Shown piece by piece: positions 26,389-38,100 of a DNA stretch of 64,000 bases. The notes beneath the pieces were generated by a model. The model did no database searches. It was not told the origin of the DNA and was given only the letters and a program-made list of their open reading frames with translations. Each line of letters begins with the position of its first letter. Positions within the stretch are counted from its first letter, which is position 1. The translations under genes were made by a program, and so were the position numbers. This DNA is from Dipteronia dyeriana (lineage: Eukaryota > Streptophyta > Magnoliopsida > Sapindales > Sapindaceae). Location: the NCBI GenBank assembly GCA_032871835.1, contig CM065296.1, positions 11,796,001 through 11,860,000 on the forward strand, written 5' to 3'.

Positions 26389-27586
26389 GGGCCCGTTCTG
26401 TAAGCGTTTTTCAGTTACTGATTTTCGAAAATAAAAATGAAAATAAAAACGTTATTTTTGGTTTCAGTTTCTAATTCTGAAAACGCATCTGGTAGCATAT
26501 ATTGAAAACTGTATTTTGAAAATGAAAACGGAAAAAACACGTCTGGTAGTTTAACCGAAAACTATCAAAAATTGAAATATCAAATTTAGTATTTTGTTTG
26601 ATATTATTACAACTATAAACAAATTGATTAAATAATTAACCAATATAATTTTTGTATTGTAATTTTTAAATTAAACAAAAGTAACACATCAAAAATTAAT
26701 TCAAAAAAACATATCAAAAAAACGAATTAATCAAAACTAAACTCTTAAATTATAAATACATAATTATAATATATATATACATATACATATATTATATAAT
26801 AAAAATTTAACTGTATATATAATATATAAATACATAATTATAATATATATATATATATACATTATATAATAAATATAAAATATATTATTACATATATTAT
26901 TTTATATATTATATCATATTATATTATTTATATATATTAATACATAATATATTACATTTTAACATATATAATATTATATAATATATTATTGTATATAATA
27001 ACATTATAAATATATATATATATATATTTATAATATATATAATTATAATATTATATATATTATAGAATATTTATGTAAATATTATAATATATAATATTTT
27101 ATAAAATATTTATATATAGTAATAATATATATATATATATTATTAATATTTGATAATATTATAATATGATATATTAATATGATAAAATATACAATAATAA
27201 TAATAATTATTATTATTATAATATATATATATATATTATTGTATGAATGCTTTTAGTTCTAGTTGGAAATAAATCATTCTGGAATATATATATATATATA
27301 TATAAGGGGTACTTTGGTCTTTTAAAAATCTTGTCTCGTCTTGTCATAACCATATCAAACGCATAACAGTACAATTAATAGTTTTTTAAAAAAGGTTTTT
27401 TTATATATATAAAAAAGTGAAAAACAAAATGAAAAACAAAAACGAAAACAAAAAAAAAGTATTTTGTGTTTTTCAAATCTTGCACTTTTTTTTTCGAAAA
27501 AAAAAACGGTTAACGAATGCATTTTTGAAATCGTTTTTGAAAAATAAAAACTAAAACAGACTAAAAAACAGCTGCAGAATGGAGCC
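26389..27586. mobile_element. Harbinger-like element, family T3 copy 1
   Basis: TTA at 26386-26388 and 27587-27589 flank inverted ends: GGGCCCGTTCTGTAAGCGTT on the left and, inward from the right, GGCTCCATTCTGCAGCTGTT. The arms are rich in GAAAA/TTTTC blocks, and the core (about 26760-27300) is nearly pure TATA. It sits in the leader of the outer Copia, between PBS and gag start. No transposase is present. Confidence 0.82.
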
Positions 27587-27606
27587 TTAAGTTTTTTCAT
27601 AGCTTA

Positions 27607-27618
27607 GCTCTGATACCA
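27607..27618 (-). other. Primer-binding site of the outer Copia
   Basis: The minus strand reads TGGTATCAGAGC, the exact 12-mer complementary to initiator tRNA-Met used by most plant Copia elements. It fixes the inner edge of the 5' LTR. Confidence 0.88.
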
Positions 27619-27752
27619 TAATATAATCTCATATTTGTGAAATAATTAATCTTTTTTGTATTCATTGATTGGTGATGATATTTATACACGTTACAGTATT
27701 CAAGATAGGAAAGTAATTAACCTAATTACATATGGTAATGTGTGAAAAATAA

Positions 27753-28012
27753 GGTGACGTTTGGTTACCTTGGTGGAATGAGAATTGGAAATGAATGGAA
27801 AACTGATTTCTTTATTTGGTTGGGATTTTAGAATCAATATCAGAATCAATATCTGAATCTATAATATTTTGTTTGGTTAATAACTGAATGGAATGAAATC
27901 AACAGTATTTTGACCAAAATACCCCTAATTACAAAACATTTATAATATCATTATATATTATGGATAATAATAATAATAAAATATGAAAGTATATATAATA
28001 TTATATATTATA

Positions 28013-28043
<31 letters not shown>

Positions 28044-28595
28044 TATATTACATAATAATATATTTTAATTTATATAATATAATATTTATAAAATATATTA
28101 TTATGTAATATATGTATATGATATATATTATATTATATATATATATTATTAGTAATAATAATATATATTATAAATATTATTATATATATTTATATAATAT
28201 TTCTAATATATAATATATTATACATTAGAAATATTGATATTATTAATATTAATATTATTATATATAAAAATATTATATATCATTATATAATGTGTATATA
28301 TATATTATGTAATATAATAATATATAATATAAATAATTAGAAAATATGATATATATTTTGGATAATAATAATAAAATATAAAAATATAAATTATGTAGTA
28401 TATAATATATATATATATATATATATATTATAATATGTATTATTTATAATACATTTTAATATATTTTGTATAATATAATATAATATAATATATATATATA
28501 TATAATATAATGTATAATACATAATATATATATAATAAAATATAATATATATTTTGGATAATAATAATATAATAATGTACATATTATAATATATG

Positions 28596-28639
<44 letters not shown>

Positions 28640-29457
28640 CATATAATGTATAGTATAATATAAAATAATTACTATATATAGAGAGATGCACGTTTGGGGA
28701 ATGAGGATGGGTATAGGTCTCCCCATTCCCATCCCCAATTCCCAGACTCTTCTCCCATCCCCCCTATTTCCTTATTTAGGGAAAATGGGGATTTTGGGGG
28801 GAAGGTAAATCCATCCCCATCCTCAATTCCTAAATTTTTCCATTTTTCCCTGTTTTTCCTTATCTCTCCGGTCCTCTATTTTCCTGTTTCCCCATTTAAC
28901 TAAAAATTACATAAGTGTTTCAAATAATTCAAAGTTTAAAACTAAACCAACTTCATATATGAAGCAATACAAACTGTTTTTTAACAAAAAAACTTCACAT
29001 AATAGATAATCTAAAGAGATAAAGAGTCAATTCAGTGCCAAGTACTTTGAAAAATCTATAGGGTTATGTTTTGAAGGTAAAAAGAGTAAATGTGTTCATA
29101 TACCTAGGGTTTCAAAGAATAAAGAATAAAAATAAACCCCATCCCCATTTCAATTCCCTCCCCCCCCCCCCCCCCATTTCCCTATTTTTCTATAAAAAAA
29201 ATCTCCAAATGGGGATGGGGGTGCGAGGATTTGGGGTCCCGGGTAAAAGTGTGCATATGTATATATATATATATTATTTTTGGAATAGAGTTGGAGCATA
29301 AATGGTTATTTATGGAAGATAAAATGTGTTAATAGAATGGAATGAGCATTTAATTGGTTTTTGGATGTAATGTCCATTCCACCAAAATGGTGGAATCCCC
29401 ATTCCATTGTAATTTAATAATCCAAACAAATGAAATGAAACCCAACCAAACACCACA
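27753..29457. mobile_element. Harbinger-like element, family T2 copy 2
   Basis: TAA at 27750-27752 and 29458-29460 flank ends GGTGACGTTTGGTTACC and (inward) GTGGTGTTTGGTTGGG. The arms match 9392-10757, including the GGAATG/CATTCC segments and 'ttttgaccaaaatacccctaatt'. The core is TA-rich and has itself taken an insertion at 28687-29255. Confidence 0.82.
28687..29255. mobile_element. GC-rich hAT-like MITE inside the T2 element
   Basis: This block is rich in CCCC/GGGG ('ccccattcccatcccc') and stands out sharply from the surrounding TATA sequence. Its ends read TGCACGTTTGGGG and (inward) TGCACACTTTTACCC, a short TGCAC inverted repeat as in hAT MITEs. An 8 bp target duplication cannot be told apart within the flanking TA repeats. 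A run of about 17 C lies near 29160-29175. It does not encode a protein. Confidence 0.6.
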
Positions 29458-29494
29458 TAAGTATACTGTACATATGGTTATACGTGAAAACTAA

Positions 29495-32400
29495 GGCCTC
29501 GTCCTACAACTGTTTTTCAGTTCGTTTTCATTTTTAATTTTTAAAAACGATTTCGAAAACGCAATCGTTAACCGTTTTTTATTTTATTTTCGAAAAAACA
29601 AAAACAAAAACAAAACCAGTGTTAAAAGTGAAATACTTGTTTTTTTGTTTTTCGTTTTTTTTTTCATTTTTTTTAAACTTTTTTTATATTAAAAAAAATC
29701 TTAAACTACTAATTGTACTGTTATGCGTTCGATATGTCTAGGACAAGACGGAACAAGATTTTTAAATTACCAAAATGCCCCTCTTATATATATTATATAT
29801 CATATATATAATATTATAATATATAATATATATAATATTATAATATATATATTACTATATATAAATATTATATAAAATATTATATATTTTAATGTTTACA
29901 TAATTAGTAAATTAATATACAATATTGTAAAATAATAATATATAATATATATTAATGTATATTATATATCATATAATATATATATGATATATAATAATAT
30001 AAGGGCGTTTTGGATGTTTTTTCTTTCTGTGAGTGGGTAATTTGTCAAATTCAAACTGTTCGCACCAAGAGCCTAATTCTTTTCTAGTTGTTAATTTTTG
30101 TTGTTTAAGTTGGCTTTTGAGTCTAAGGTCATTACAAAGTTGGAGGGCTACTACATTTATAGAAGCTATTATTTCACCATAAGTCCACGTGTTTAAATCA
30201 ATTTGGGACCAATCGGTCCAGCCCATTTGTCTAACCATCTCATCTCTTACCTTGTTAGAGAATAATTTTGGTAATCCTGAGATAAATTTTTCTTTCCAAT
30301 AAGAGTTTGCATTGTCAGGTCTTTGAAAAACTCTTGTTAGGAAAATGTCTTTATACCATTTAAATTCATTTAGTTTTTTGCATTTTAGATTTTGTATCTT
30401 TGAAAATTCTTTTCATTGGTTAATATCAGGGTTTCCTACAAAATGCATTAAAATGGTGTAACATAGGACATCAATTCCATCAGGTTCAGATGTAATAGTC
30501 GTGGTTTGAGTTTGGGTGGAAGTGGATTCAAATGTTGTTGGATCAGTGGTCCTAACAGGTGTGGAAGAGGTTATAGTTTTAGTATGTCCTATAATAGATT
30601 GTTTAGCAATGTTACTAAGAGTATGAGTCCACCAGCCAAAGAGTTGTCCCTCGAATCCTGTAGTAAGGGATGTCACAGCATCAGAATGGGTCATGTTTTG
30701 TTTCTTTATATAAATATACCCTATAGTATGCATCTGTCTTTAAACGGTTATAGTTTGATATTATGATAGTCCGTCAATGTTGAATTGGTAACATGCGTTA
30801 CCAGTGTAAGCTCTATAAGGGACTGTCTCTTCATATTGTAAATCTGGGGGAGTTGGTTTTGGATAGTAAGGTTTGGTATTTTGAAAATATTTTGTTTTGT
30901 TATAACTGTCAGTTTTTTCATTTGTAGTAATCCTTTGGACATAATCTTGGAAACTAGGGGTTTCACTATTACTATCCGAAGAATCAGAGTCTGGAATAGT
31001 TTTGTCAATTGTCTGTATATTAGCACTTGGTATTCTTCCTAACCTTTCTTCTAGGGTTCTTAGGAGTTCTGCTTCATCAATTAAATTATCAAAACATTTT
31101 TCAATACCAGTATGGTCTGGGAATAAAATGGGTTCTGTTTTTATCATTTTTTCTTTACCCTTATTAGATGAAGATGGGACGTTGTATGGGACAAAAACTT
31201 GTGGTGGTAGGTCTTCCTTAGTGGGTGAAATACTGGTCTGAGTTAAGTTTAAATCAATCTTTTCTAATTGTTCTCCTATTGAATTAAGAAAGAAATTGGT
31301 GTAATTACCTTGCTTCATAACTAATCCAATTTGGTGTGATGATGAAAATGTGGTATAGGACAGAGGTTCATCAAATATTATGAAAGGAGTGCATTCTGTT
31401 ACATTAGTTTCTGCTGGATTATCGTCATTAGGCATATTGATTTCAAAGTTCCTAGGGGGAGGGTGTAATTGTCTTTCATCTCCTTTCTTGGTTTTGTAAG
31501 TTCTGAGGTTTTGTTTGTTAATCACAGAACAATTTTGTTCATAATTTTTTCTATCAACATACCAATAAAAAAATGAGATATTTTGGTCAAGGTGGTTAAT
31601 ACTTTTAATCCATCTTTCATGAAATTGTTTTCTTTTAATCTGGGAATAATTTTTCTCATATTTTTCTCTTAATTGACTGTTTTGGACAGAATGGTAATCA
31701 GCAATAAGAAAATCTAAATTATTTTTGCTTGTGACGTTGATAGTTCTAATAGGAGGTTCAGGTTCTAAGATTTCTGTCAGGACCTGAGATGGAGTTGGTG
31801 AGGTTTGGTCTTGGTTGTATGAGTGAATAGGTTGGGCTATCTGTTCTGGGGTTTTTTGGACATGTGTCACATGTGTAAGTTGTTTAGGTCTCCTTCTTCT
31901 ATGTACAAGGTTAATAGGTTCACTAGAATCGTCTTCTGGATCATAGTTTGGAGTAGGGAATAGGTTCGTTGTTTGTCTGTTTTGCTCAGGAGCTAAGCTA
32001 GGGATTTGTCTGGCAATATTCTGTCTGGATAAACTAGAAATGGAATTTCTAGCAGATTGAAAATCATTTAGGGACCTAGAATGATCACTATCATTATCTC
32101 TAATGGATAAACTATTTCTGAAAGATATTTTTAATGTTCCATCTTGTTCAGTAACGCAATCATGTAAGTTTCTCATATGTGGTTTATAAGAAGGTTGGTT
32201 AACTTTTTCTTTAACCCAGTCATCTGGAAATTTGATATTTTCCCATTTGACAGGTACCGGAACAAGGACATTCACGGATGGTGAAGCATTAAAACATATG
32301 GTTTGTCCGGCTGGAACAGACGGAGGTATATAACTAGGTATAAGTCCTGAAGTTAATACACGATAATGGACTCTATAAACAAGTTTATAAGGACTGTTTT

Positions 32401-33549
32401 TTTCTAGAATTTTATAATTATGAGTCTGAATGTCAATAACTAGGCATTTCTCTTTATGTTCATCAGTATTCAAAGCTATAGTAAATTTGGGGTATACTTG
32501 AAAATAAATTGGTCCATAAGTTAAAGATGTTTCGGCCATACCAAGAATTGATTCTTTATAGTCGGTAATCCGTTTGTCTCTTAATACTATTAAAAGGGAA
32601 TTGTTTAAACCAATTTTTGAAAGGGGTTTTACACCAACTTGGACACTGCCAATGTGTAAATAATTGAAACCAATTTTATTGTAATGAGTCAAACTGTTTT
32701 TATTTAAGAGATTTGTCGAAAACGTATTATTTTGAAATTTAACATTAATTTCTTTAGTCTTTTGGTCTAATAAGGTTCTGAAATCCAAAAGTTTCTTTTT
32801 ATAAATACTATTTTGTTGAATATTTGGCAATTGCCAATTTATCAAATCTTTGTCATCCCAGTTTGTCTCAAAGTTAGCCACAGATTGTCCGGTGCAACTA
32901 TTTATATCATCAGACCCAATCCCAGGTCTGAAACTACTCACAGACATGATGAAGAAAATAAATAGTCAAAAATCCTAGGTTTTGACTCACAGCCTGGTCA
33001 ACAGGTTATAGCCTACAACACTCTATATATAATATTATAATATATAATATAATTATATATACGTAATATATATATTATAAAATAATATATATTATTATAA
33101 TATAAATTATGAATATATTATTATAATATGTATATATTAATATAATATATATATATATATATATATATTATAATTATTTATTTATAATTTAAGAGTTTAG
33201 TTTTGATTAATTCATTTTTTGGATATGTTTTTTTTGATATGTTTTTTTATGTGTTACTTTTGTTTAATTTTAAACTTACAATACAAACATTATATTAGTT
33301 AATTATTTAATCAATTTGTTTATAGTTGTAATAATATTAAACAAAATACTAATTTTGATATTTCAATTTTTGATAGTTTTCAGTTAACCTATCAGACGCG
33401 TTTTTTCCGTTTTCATTTTCAAAATACAGCTTTCAGTATTTGCTACCAGACGCGTTTTCAGAATTCGAAAATGAAACCAAAAATACTGTTTTTATTTTCA
33501 TTTATATTTTCGAAAAACAGTAACCGAAAAACGCTTACAGGACGGGCCC
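29495..33549. mobile_element. Harbinger-like element, family T3 copy 2, with viral insert
   Basis: TAA at 29492-29494 and 33550-33552 flank the element. The right end, read inward, is GGGCCCGTCCTGTAAGCGTT, nearly the left end of the 26389-27586 copy, and the left end is GGCCTCGTCCTACAACTGTT. The arms (29495-29780 and 33180-33549) are homologous to the first copy but inverted. The TA-rich core is interrupted by about 3 kb of pararetroviral sequence (about 30003-33000). Confidence 0.85.
29990..32947 (-). pseudogene. Endogenous caulimovirid fragment: movement protein and coat protein region
   Basis: One long minus-strand frame starts at the ATG at 32947. Its first part is 728 codons and carries a plant viral 30K-type movement protein domain (roughly residues 15-260; for example YRVHYRVLTSGLIPSYIPP), then a long polar linker. 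The same frame continues with in-frame stops at 30761-30763 (TAA), 30740-30742 (TAA) and about 30413-30415 (TGA) into a coat-protein-like helical region (ending near 30050 with LGSWCEQFEF). It stops in TA repeats before any zinc knuckle, protease or RT. A movement protein fused upstream of coat protein in one frame fits Florendovirus-type endogenous pararetroviruses. No primer-binding site is visible upstream. It is a defective fragment. Confidence 0.8.
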
Positions 33550-33593
33550 TAAGTATATAACTGTTTGAGGTCTTGTGAATTTTTACTCTATCA

Positions 33594-34958
33594 AGTAAAT
33601 AATAACTTGTTTGATTTTTTTTTATATATATATAATGAACATTTAAACAATATATATATATATATATATATTATATTATATATTGAAATTATAATCATGT
33701 TTAGTTTAAATAATATAAACTAATTGAATAATAAAAAAATGGTCGAGTTTCATATGGTTTATTTAGATATTTTAACATTATGTCATTTCCCAAAATATCA
33801 TTAAAAATATATATAAGATATAGAAAGCAAATTAAATAATTAATCATTCGCTATGTTTATCTTCTCTCGAAAAAAAAAACATTCACGATTATTTATAATT
33901 TTTGAACACATTTAACAAATTAAGTATATTTTTTTCAACCCTTGCATCATTACATGCACTTATTAAGTAAAATGTTTGGTTACTTTCTTTTCACCATAAA
34001 GCGTGCTACCATCTTACAAAATCAATGGTTATATTCGTATTCTTTTAAATTTAAAATATTTATCCACCTATTTTTTTCAAGTATTCATCAATTTTATAAA
34101 AAGATTCCAACAAAAAAATAGAATCAATAAAAAAAATTGAATATTTGAGTTTTGTTTTGTTTTTAAATAAAAAGTTAGTTTTAATAAAACGAAAGTAAAC
34201 ATTTGATTGTTTGTAGTAATATCAAACATCCCAACTTATATATATATAAATTATATTATCAGTTCGAACTGATATTTATATCTACTATTACGATTGATAG
34301 ATTTAGATTTACTTATATATAAATTCTACTATGAGTTCGAAGTGATATAAGATATATCATGTTTTTTGTACGTAGATTAATGAATTTAAATGTTTTGACT
34401 TACTGTATTTATTTATTAAAATATCTTTTAAATCTAATATCCCAGGTATAAGAGTTCCGACTTACAATAAAAAGACTTTATATATATAGCACAAGATAGA
34501 AAACTCTTCCAAATACTTATATAATAAACAGGATACAACTCAAATAAGTTTAAATGAATAAATATTCAAACATTTTTTAGTCTTTCTTTAAAAAAAAAAA
34601 ATTCAATCTATTCAAACTTGGTGTCCCAGAAGAATTTATATATGCCAAAAATAATAGAAGAAGAAGAAGAGATAACATTTGCTAATCGGCTATTAATTTT
34701 TAAATTCGAGTTTATATTAATACTATTTTTTGTGCAAATCTAAAAATTAAGCGGGTAATTTTCACATCCTAGAGTATAGCGTTTTTTTTTGTTTTTTTTT
34801 TAATTTTTTTTTTAACACCAATAAATATATAAACAAAAAAAAAAAAATCAACAAGAGAAAAAGAGAATTGTTTCTTTTTTGTAAGTTGTATCACATCTGT
34901 GTGTGGTTTCTTTTTCATTTCCCTCCACAGATCTCCAAATTCCCACTCTCTCCAACCA
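33594..34958. other. AT-rich upstream region of the kinase gene
   Basis: It holds TATA microsatellites (33620-33680, 34240), A/T homopolymers and 'gttcgaa.tgatat' direct repeats near 34262 and 34335. No gene is seen. The end probably contains the kinase promoter; a TATAAACA lies near 34828, but the transcription start is not clear. Confidence 0.5.
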
Positions 34959-34967
34959 AAACCCTAA
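34959..34967 (+). promoter_or_regulatory. Telo-box in the kinase 5' region
   Basis: AAACCCTAA, the plant telo-box, lies 180 bases upstream of the start codon in a CT-rich leader. The element is bound by TRB/Pur-alpha-type proteins in plants and is common near transcription starts of actively growing-cell genes. Confidence 0.6.
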
Positions 34968-35103
34968 TTTTCTATCTATCTCTTCCACCATTATCGTCTA
35001 CAACAATCACATCTTAATCTGTCAATCGCAATCATCGTCTTATCAATCAATCTCTCCGTGACCGTTGATTGAATCTGGACCCGATGATTATTCCAGAAGC
35101 TTC

Positions 35104-35154
35104 ATGAATCTTCTCTCTCTCTTCATGGATGAACCACATCCATACGATGCCTGA
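35104..35154 (+). promoter_or_regulatory. Upstream ORF overlapping the kinase start
   Basis: A 16-codon frame (ATG at 35104, TGA at 35152-35154) overlaps the main start codon at 35147 in another frame. It has a second in-frame ATG at 35125. If the transcript begins upstream, it would limit initiation at 35147. The main frame also has an ATG at 35129, which would add six residues. Confidence 0.5.
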
Positions 35155-38100
35155 ACTGCGTAGCCGAGCTCGCAGAAACCGGGCCTCCCTCAACAGAAAC
35201 CCGAATCCGAATCCGAATCATCCAACCCGACTACCACGCCCCGATAACAGCAATAATAATAATATTAATAATAATATTAATAATAATTTTGATAATTATA
35301 ACAATAACAAGAGGAAGCTGACTGTACGGACTCGGCAACAAAGGAGAACCGGACAGAACAAGAGGCAACGTAACGAGATCGTTGTGGTTGATGAACAGAA
35401 CCAGAGCAGCAATAACATTGTGAACGTTGACGAAGTGACGACGCCGTTTGACGACGACGAGGGGGAGGTCGGAGTTTTGAGGGAAGAGGTTGCGGAGGAG
35501 ACGATGGACGATTACGATAGCGGTGGCCGCAGCGGCGATAAGGTTCCCGGAGCTGAAGACGAGGGAAGCACAGCTCCTCTTCCTGAGAAGGTTTATTTTT
35601 TATTTTTTGTTTTTAAATAAAATTTAAATGCTTTTCTGTTTGGATGGTGACAAATGTTGGGAAAGTTGAGGAAAACGAAACTGAAATTTTCTGTCTTGTC
35701 TTGGATTTTCGAGTAGTTTTTAGTTGATTTTAATAATCGAAGTTTTTTTTTTCGTTTGATGTACAACATCAGTAGTTTTGTTGTTTGATTGCTGAGAAAA
35801 CTGGGGAAAATAATAGAAAAAAAAATTAGTTTTGGGATCCTTCTGAGAATTTGCATGTTTGGTCTTTGAGCAAAGCTGAAAAAAAATAAATCTAATTGTC
35901 ATTTGTGCTGCACATAGGAAGACAAACTCCAGCTGAATGTTGTACGACTAACATTAATCGTCTCGCGACTACGTTTTCTTCGTTGATTATGGAGTTTTCA
36001 CTTGGAACTTAATGCATTTTTAACTTTTTTTGTTTTCCTTTTCATTATGCTTTGATATTCATGTAAAAAATTGGTCTGAATTATTTGGCCTTGGCACCTT
36101 GGGTGTTTTCATTTTCTTCGTAGTTTTTTTAATTATTGACTAGAATAAGGTCTATAGTTGATAAGTTATTAACGACAGTTGAAACAATGTGGATATCATT
36201 ATCTAGTTCTGAAAAGATATCTTATTTTTTGATTTCATGATCACAGGTACAGGTTGGTGGTTCCCCAATGTACAGATTAGAAAGAAAACTGGGGAAAGGA
36301 GGCTTTGGCCAAGTGTATGTTGGTCGGCGCTCTGGTTCAAATTTAAATGAAAGAACTGGTCCGGGAGCTATAGAGGTATGCTGGTATTAACAAATTTTCT
36401 TGATATTTTTATTTTGATAGTAACATACTTACGTTCTCTGTATGAATTTTAGGTAGCCTTGAAATTCGAGCATAGAAGTAGTAAAGGATGTAATTATGGT
36501 CCGCCTTACGAGTGGCAAGTTTACAAGTAAGACTTCTGCCTCTAATGTTTGTTTTCTATGTATTGCTTTCTTTATATATGGGTCAATGTGAGGTTTTAGC
36601 GTTCACTTTTTGTGCTGTTTACATAGTACGCTTGGTGGCAGTCATGGTGTGCCACGAGTCCATTACAAGGGCCGGCAAGGTGACTACTATATCATGGTAT
36701 GTGCATACTTTAAATTCCCTTGCCATATTTAACACCTGAAATTTTAACTTATTTTTCTTGTTTCGAATTCATCTGTAAAATATCCAATTTGCATTCAGGT
36801 TATGGATATGCTTGGACCTAGTTTGTGGGATGTTTGGAACAGCAATTCTCACACGTAAGTTCTTTAGAAACTTATAGCTGAATATATTTTTCCTATAATA
36901 TGAGATTTTTTGAACATATTATTCCCATCTAACAGGTTATGTTTCTTTTTTCTCAATTCAGGATGTCCATTGAAATGGTCGCATGCATAGCTATTGAAGC
37001 AATCTCCATATTAGAAAAGATGCACTCTAGAGGGTAATAGTTCTTATTATCATTTATTTGTATGATGTTTTCATTATTTAATTTTTAAATTTGTATGATC
37101 TCTTCCCCTTTCTCCTGGTGCACCTCCCATCCAGTTAGACAGATGTTATAATTATATTATCCAGGTTGTGGTAGGTAAAGTGGAAGAGCTATGTTTTTTC
37201 TTCATCTACGGCAGCTGCCTTTTTATTCAACTGAGAGAAAACCTGTTCACTGAAACAGCTGTTTATTAATGCTATGCCTCTTGCAGATATGTACATGGGG
37301 ATGTAAAACCCGAAAACTTCCTGCTTGGCCCTCCAGGAACTTGTGATGACAAAAAGCTTTTTCTCGTTGATCTTGGATTAGGTACGTTGTAAGGTGTACT
37401 GCCTTCGTTGTGCAGCACAGAGTATATCTTATTGTCTTGACTGTCATATGTGTTATATCACAGCAACTAGGTGGCGAGATAGTTCAACCGGCCAACATGT
37501 TGAATATGATCAACGCCCTGATGTTTTTAGGTAAAGTTGAGTTATTGTTTGGGGTTTTGATTGTCCTTATATTCACTGTGTGATTCATTGGGGCATGATT
37601 ATTCCCGTGCTGCAGGGGAACAGTGCGTTATGCTAGTGTCCATGCTCATCTTGGTAGAACTGGTAGCAGAAGAGATGACTTAGAGTCTCTTGCTTACACA
37701 CTCATTTTTCTTCTTCGTGGTCGGTTGCCTTGGCAAGGATATCAGGTATACATTTTCCAACTTTCCAGCATTAATGATTACTTATAATTTGTAAGTTTTT
37801 TGATTTAGGTTTTTTTTTTCTTCGTTTCCAAAAGGGAGAAAACAAAGGATTCCTCGTTTGCAAGAAGAAGATGGCCACATCTCCAGAAACTCTCTGTTGT
37901 TTTTGCCCTCAGCCTTTTCGACAATTTGTTGAGTATGTGGTGAATTTGAAGTTTGATGAGGAGCCCAACTATGCAAAGTATGTCTCCCTTTTTGATGGTA
38001 TCGTAGGTCCAAACCCAGATATTAGGCCTATAAACACTGATGGTGCACAGAAGGTACTTTTGAAGTTTGCAGCCTTATCTTGACTTGCTGGCTATTGGGG

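Larger units (their letters stand above)
12426..33593 (-). mobile_element. Outer Copia retrotransposon, repeatedly inserted into
   Basis: A small Copia element reads on the minus strand: 5' LTR (33593 to 27619, split), PBS (27607-27618), gag start at 26284, pol, and 3' LTR (12597 to about 12426). Removing the insertions leaves roughly 170 bp LTRs and about 4.5 kb of interior, normal for a compact Copia. Inserted into it are a long-LTR Copia (14165-23500), a T3 element in the leader (26389-27586), and T2 (27753-29457) and T3 (29495-33549) elements in the 5' LTR. AGTAA occurs next to both outer ends and may be the target duplication, but the inner LTR boundary is ambiguous by a few bases. The gene products are broken. 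Confidence 0.85.
27619..33593 (-). repeat. 5' LTR of the outer Copia, split by two DNA elements
   Basis: Three LTR pieces remain: 27619-27752, 29458-29494 and 33550-33593. Together they align with the single 3' LTR at 12426-12597. The two insertions each duplicated TAA. A stretch of about 26 bases ('tacatatggt.at..gtgaaaa') occurs on both sides of the first insertion, so that junction carries an extra small duplication. Confidence 0.8.

Noticed and set aside
30506..31241. Plus-strand open frames opposite the viral fragment
   Set aside because: Shadow frames; the minus strand has one long frame with the family domains.
35593..35902. Minus-strand frames next to kinase exon 1
   Set aside because: They lie in intron 1, are T/A-rich and have no recognisable motif.
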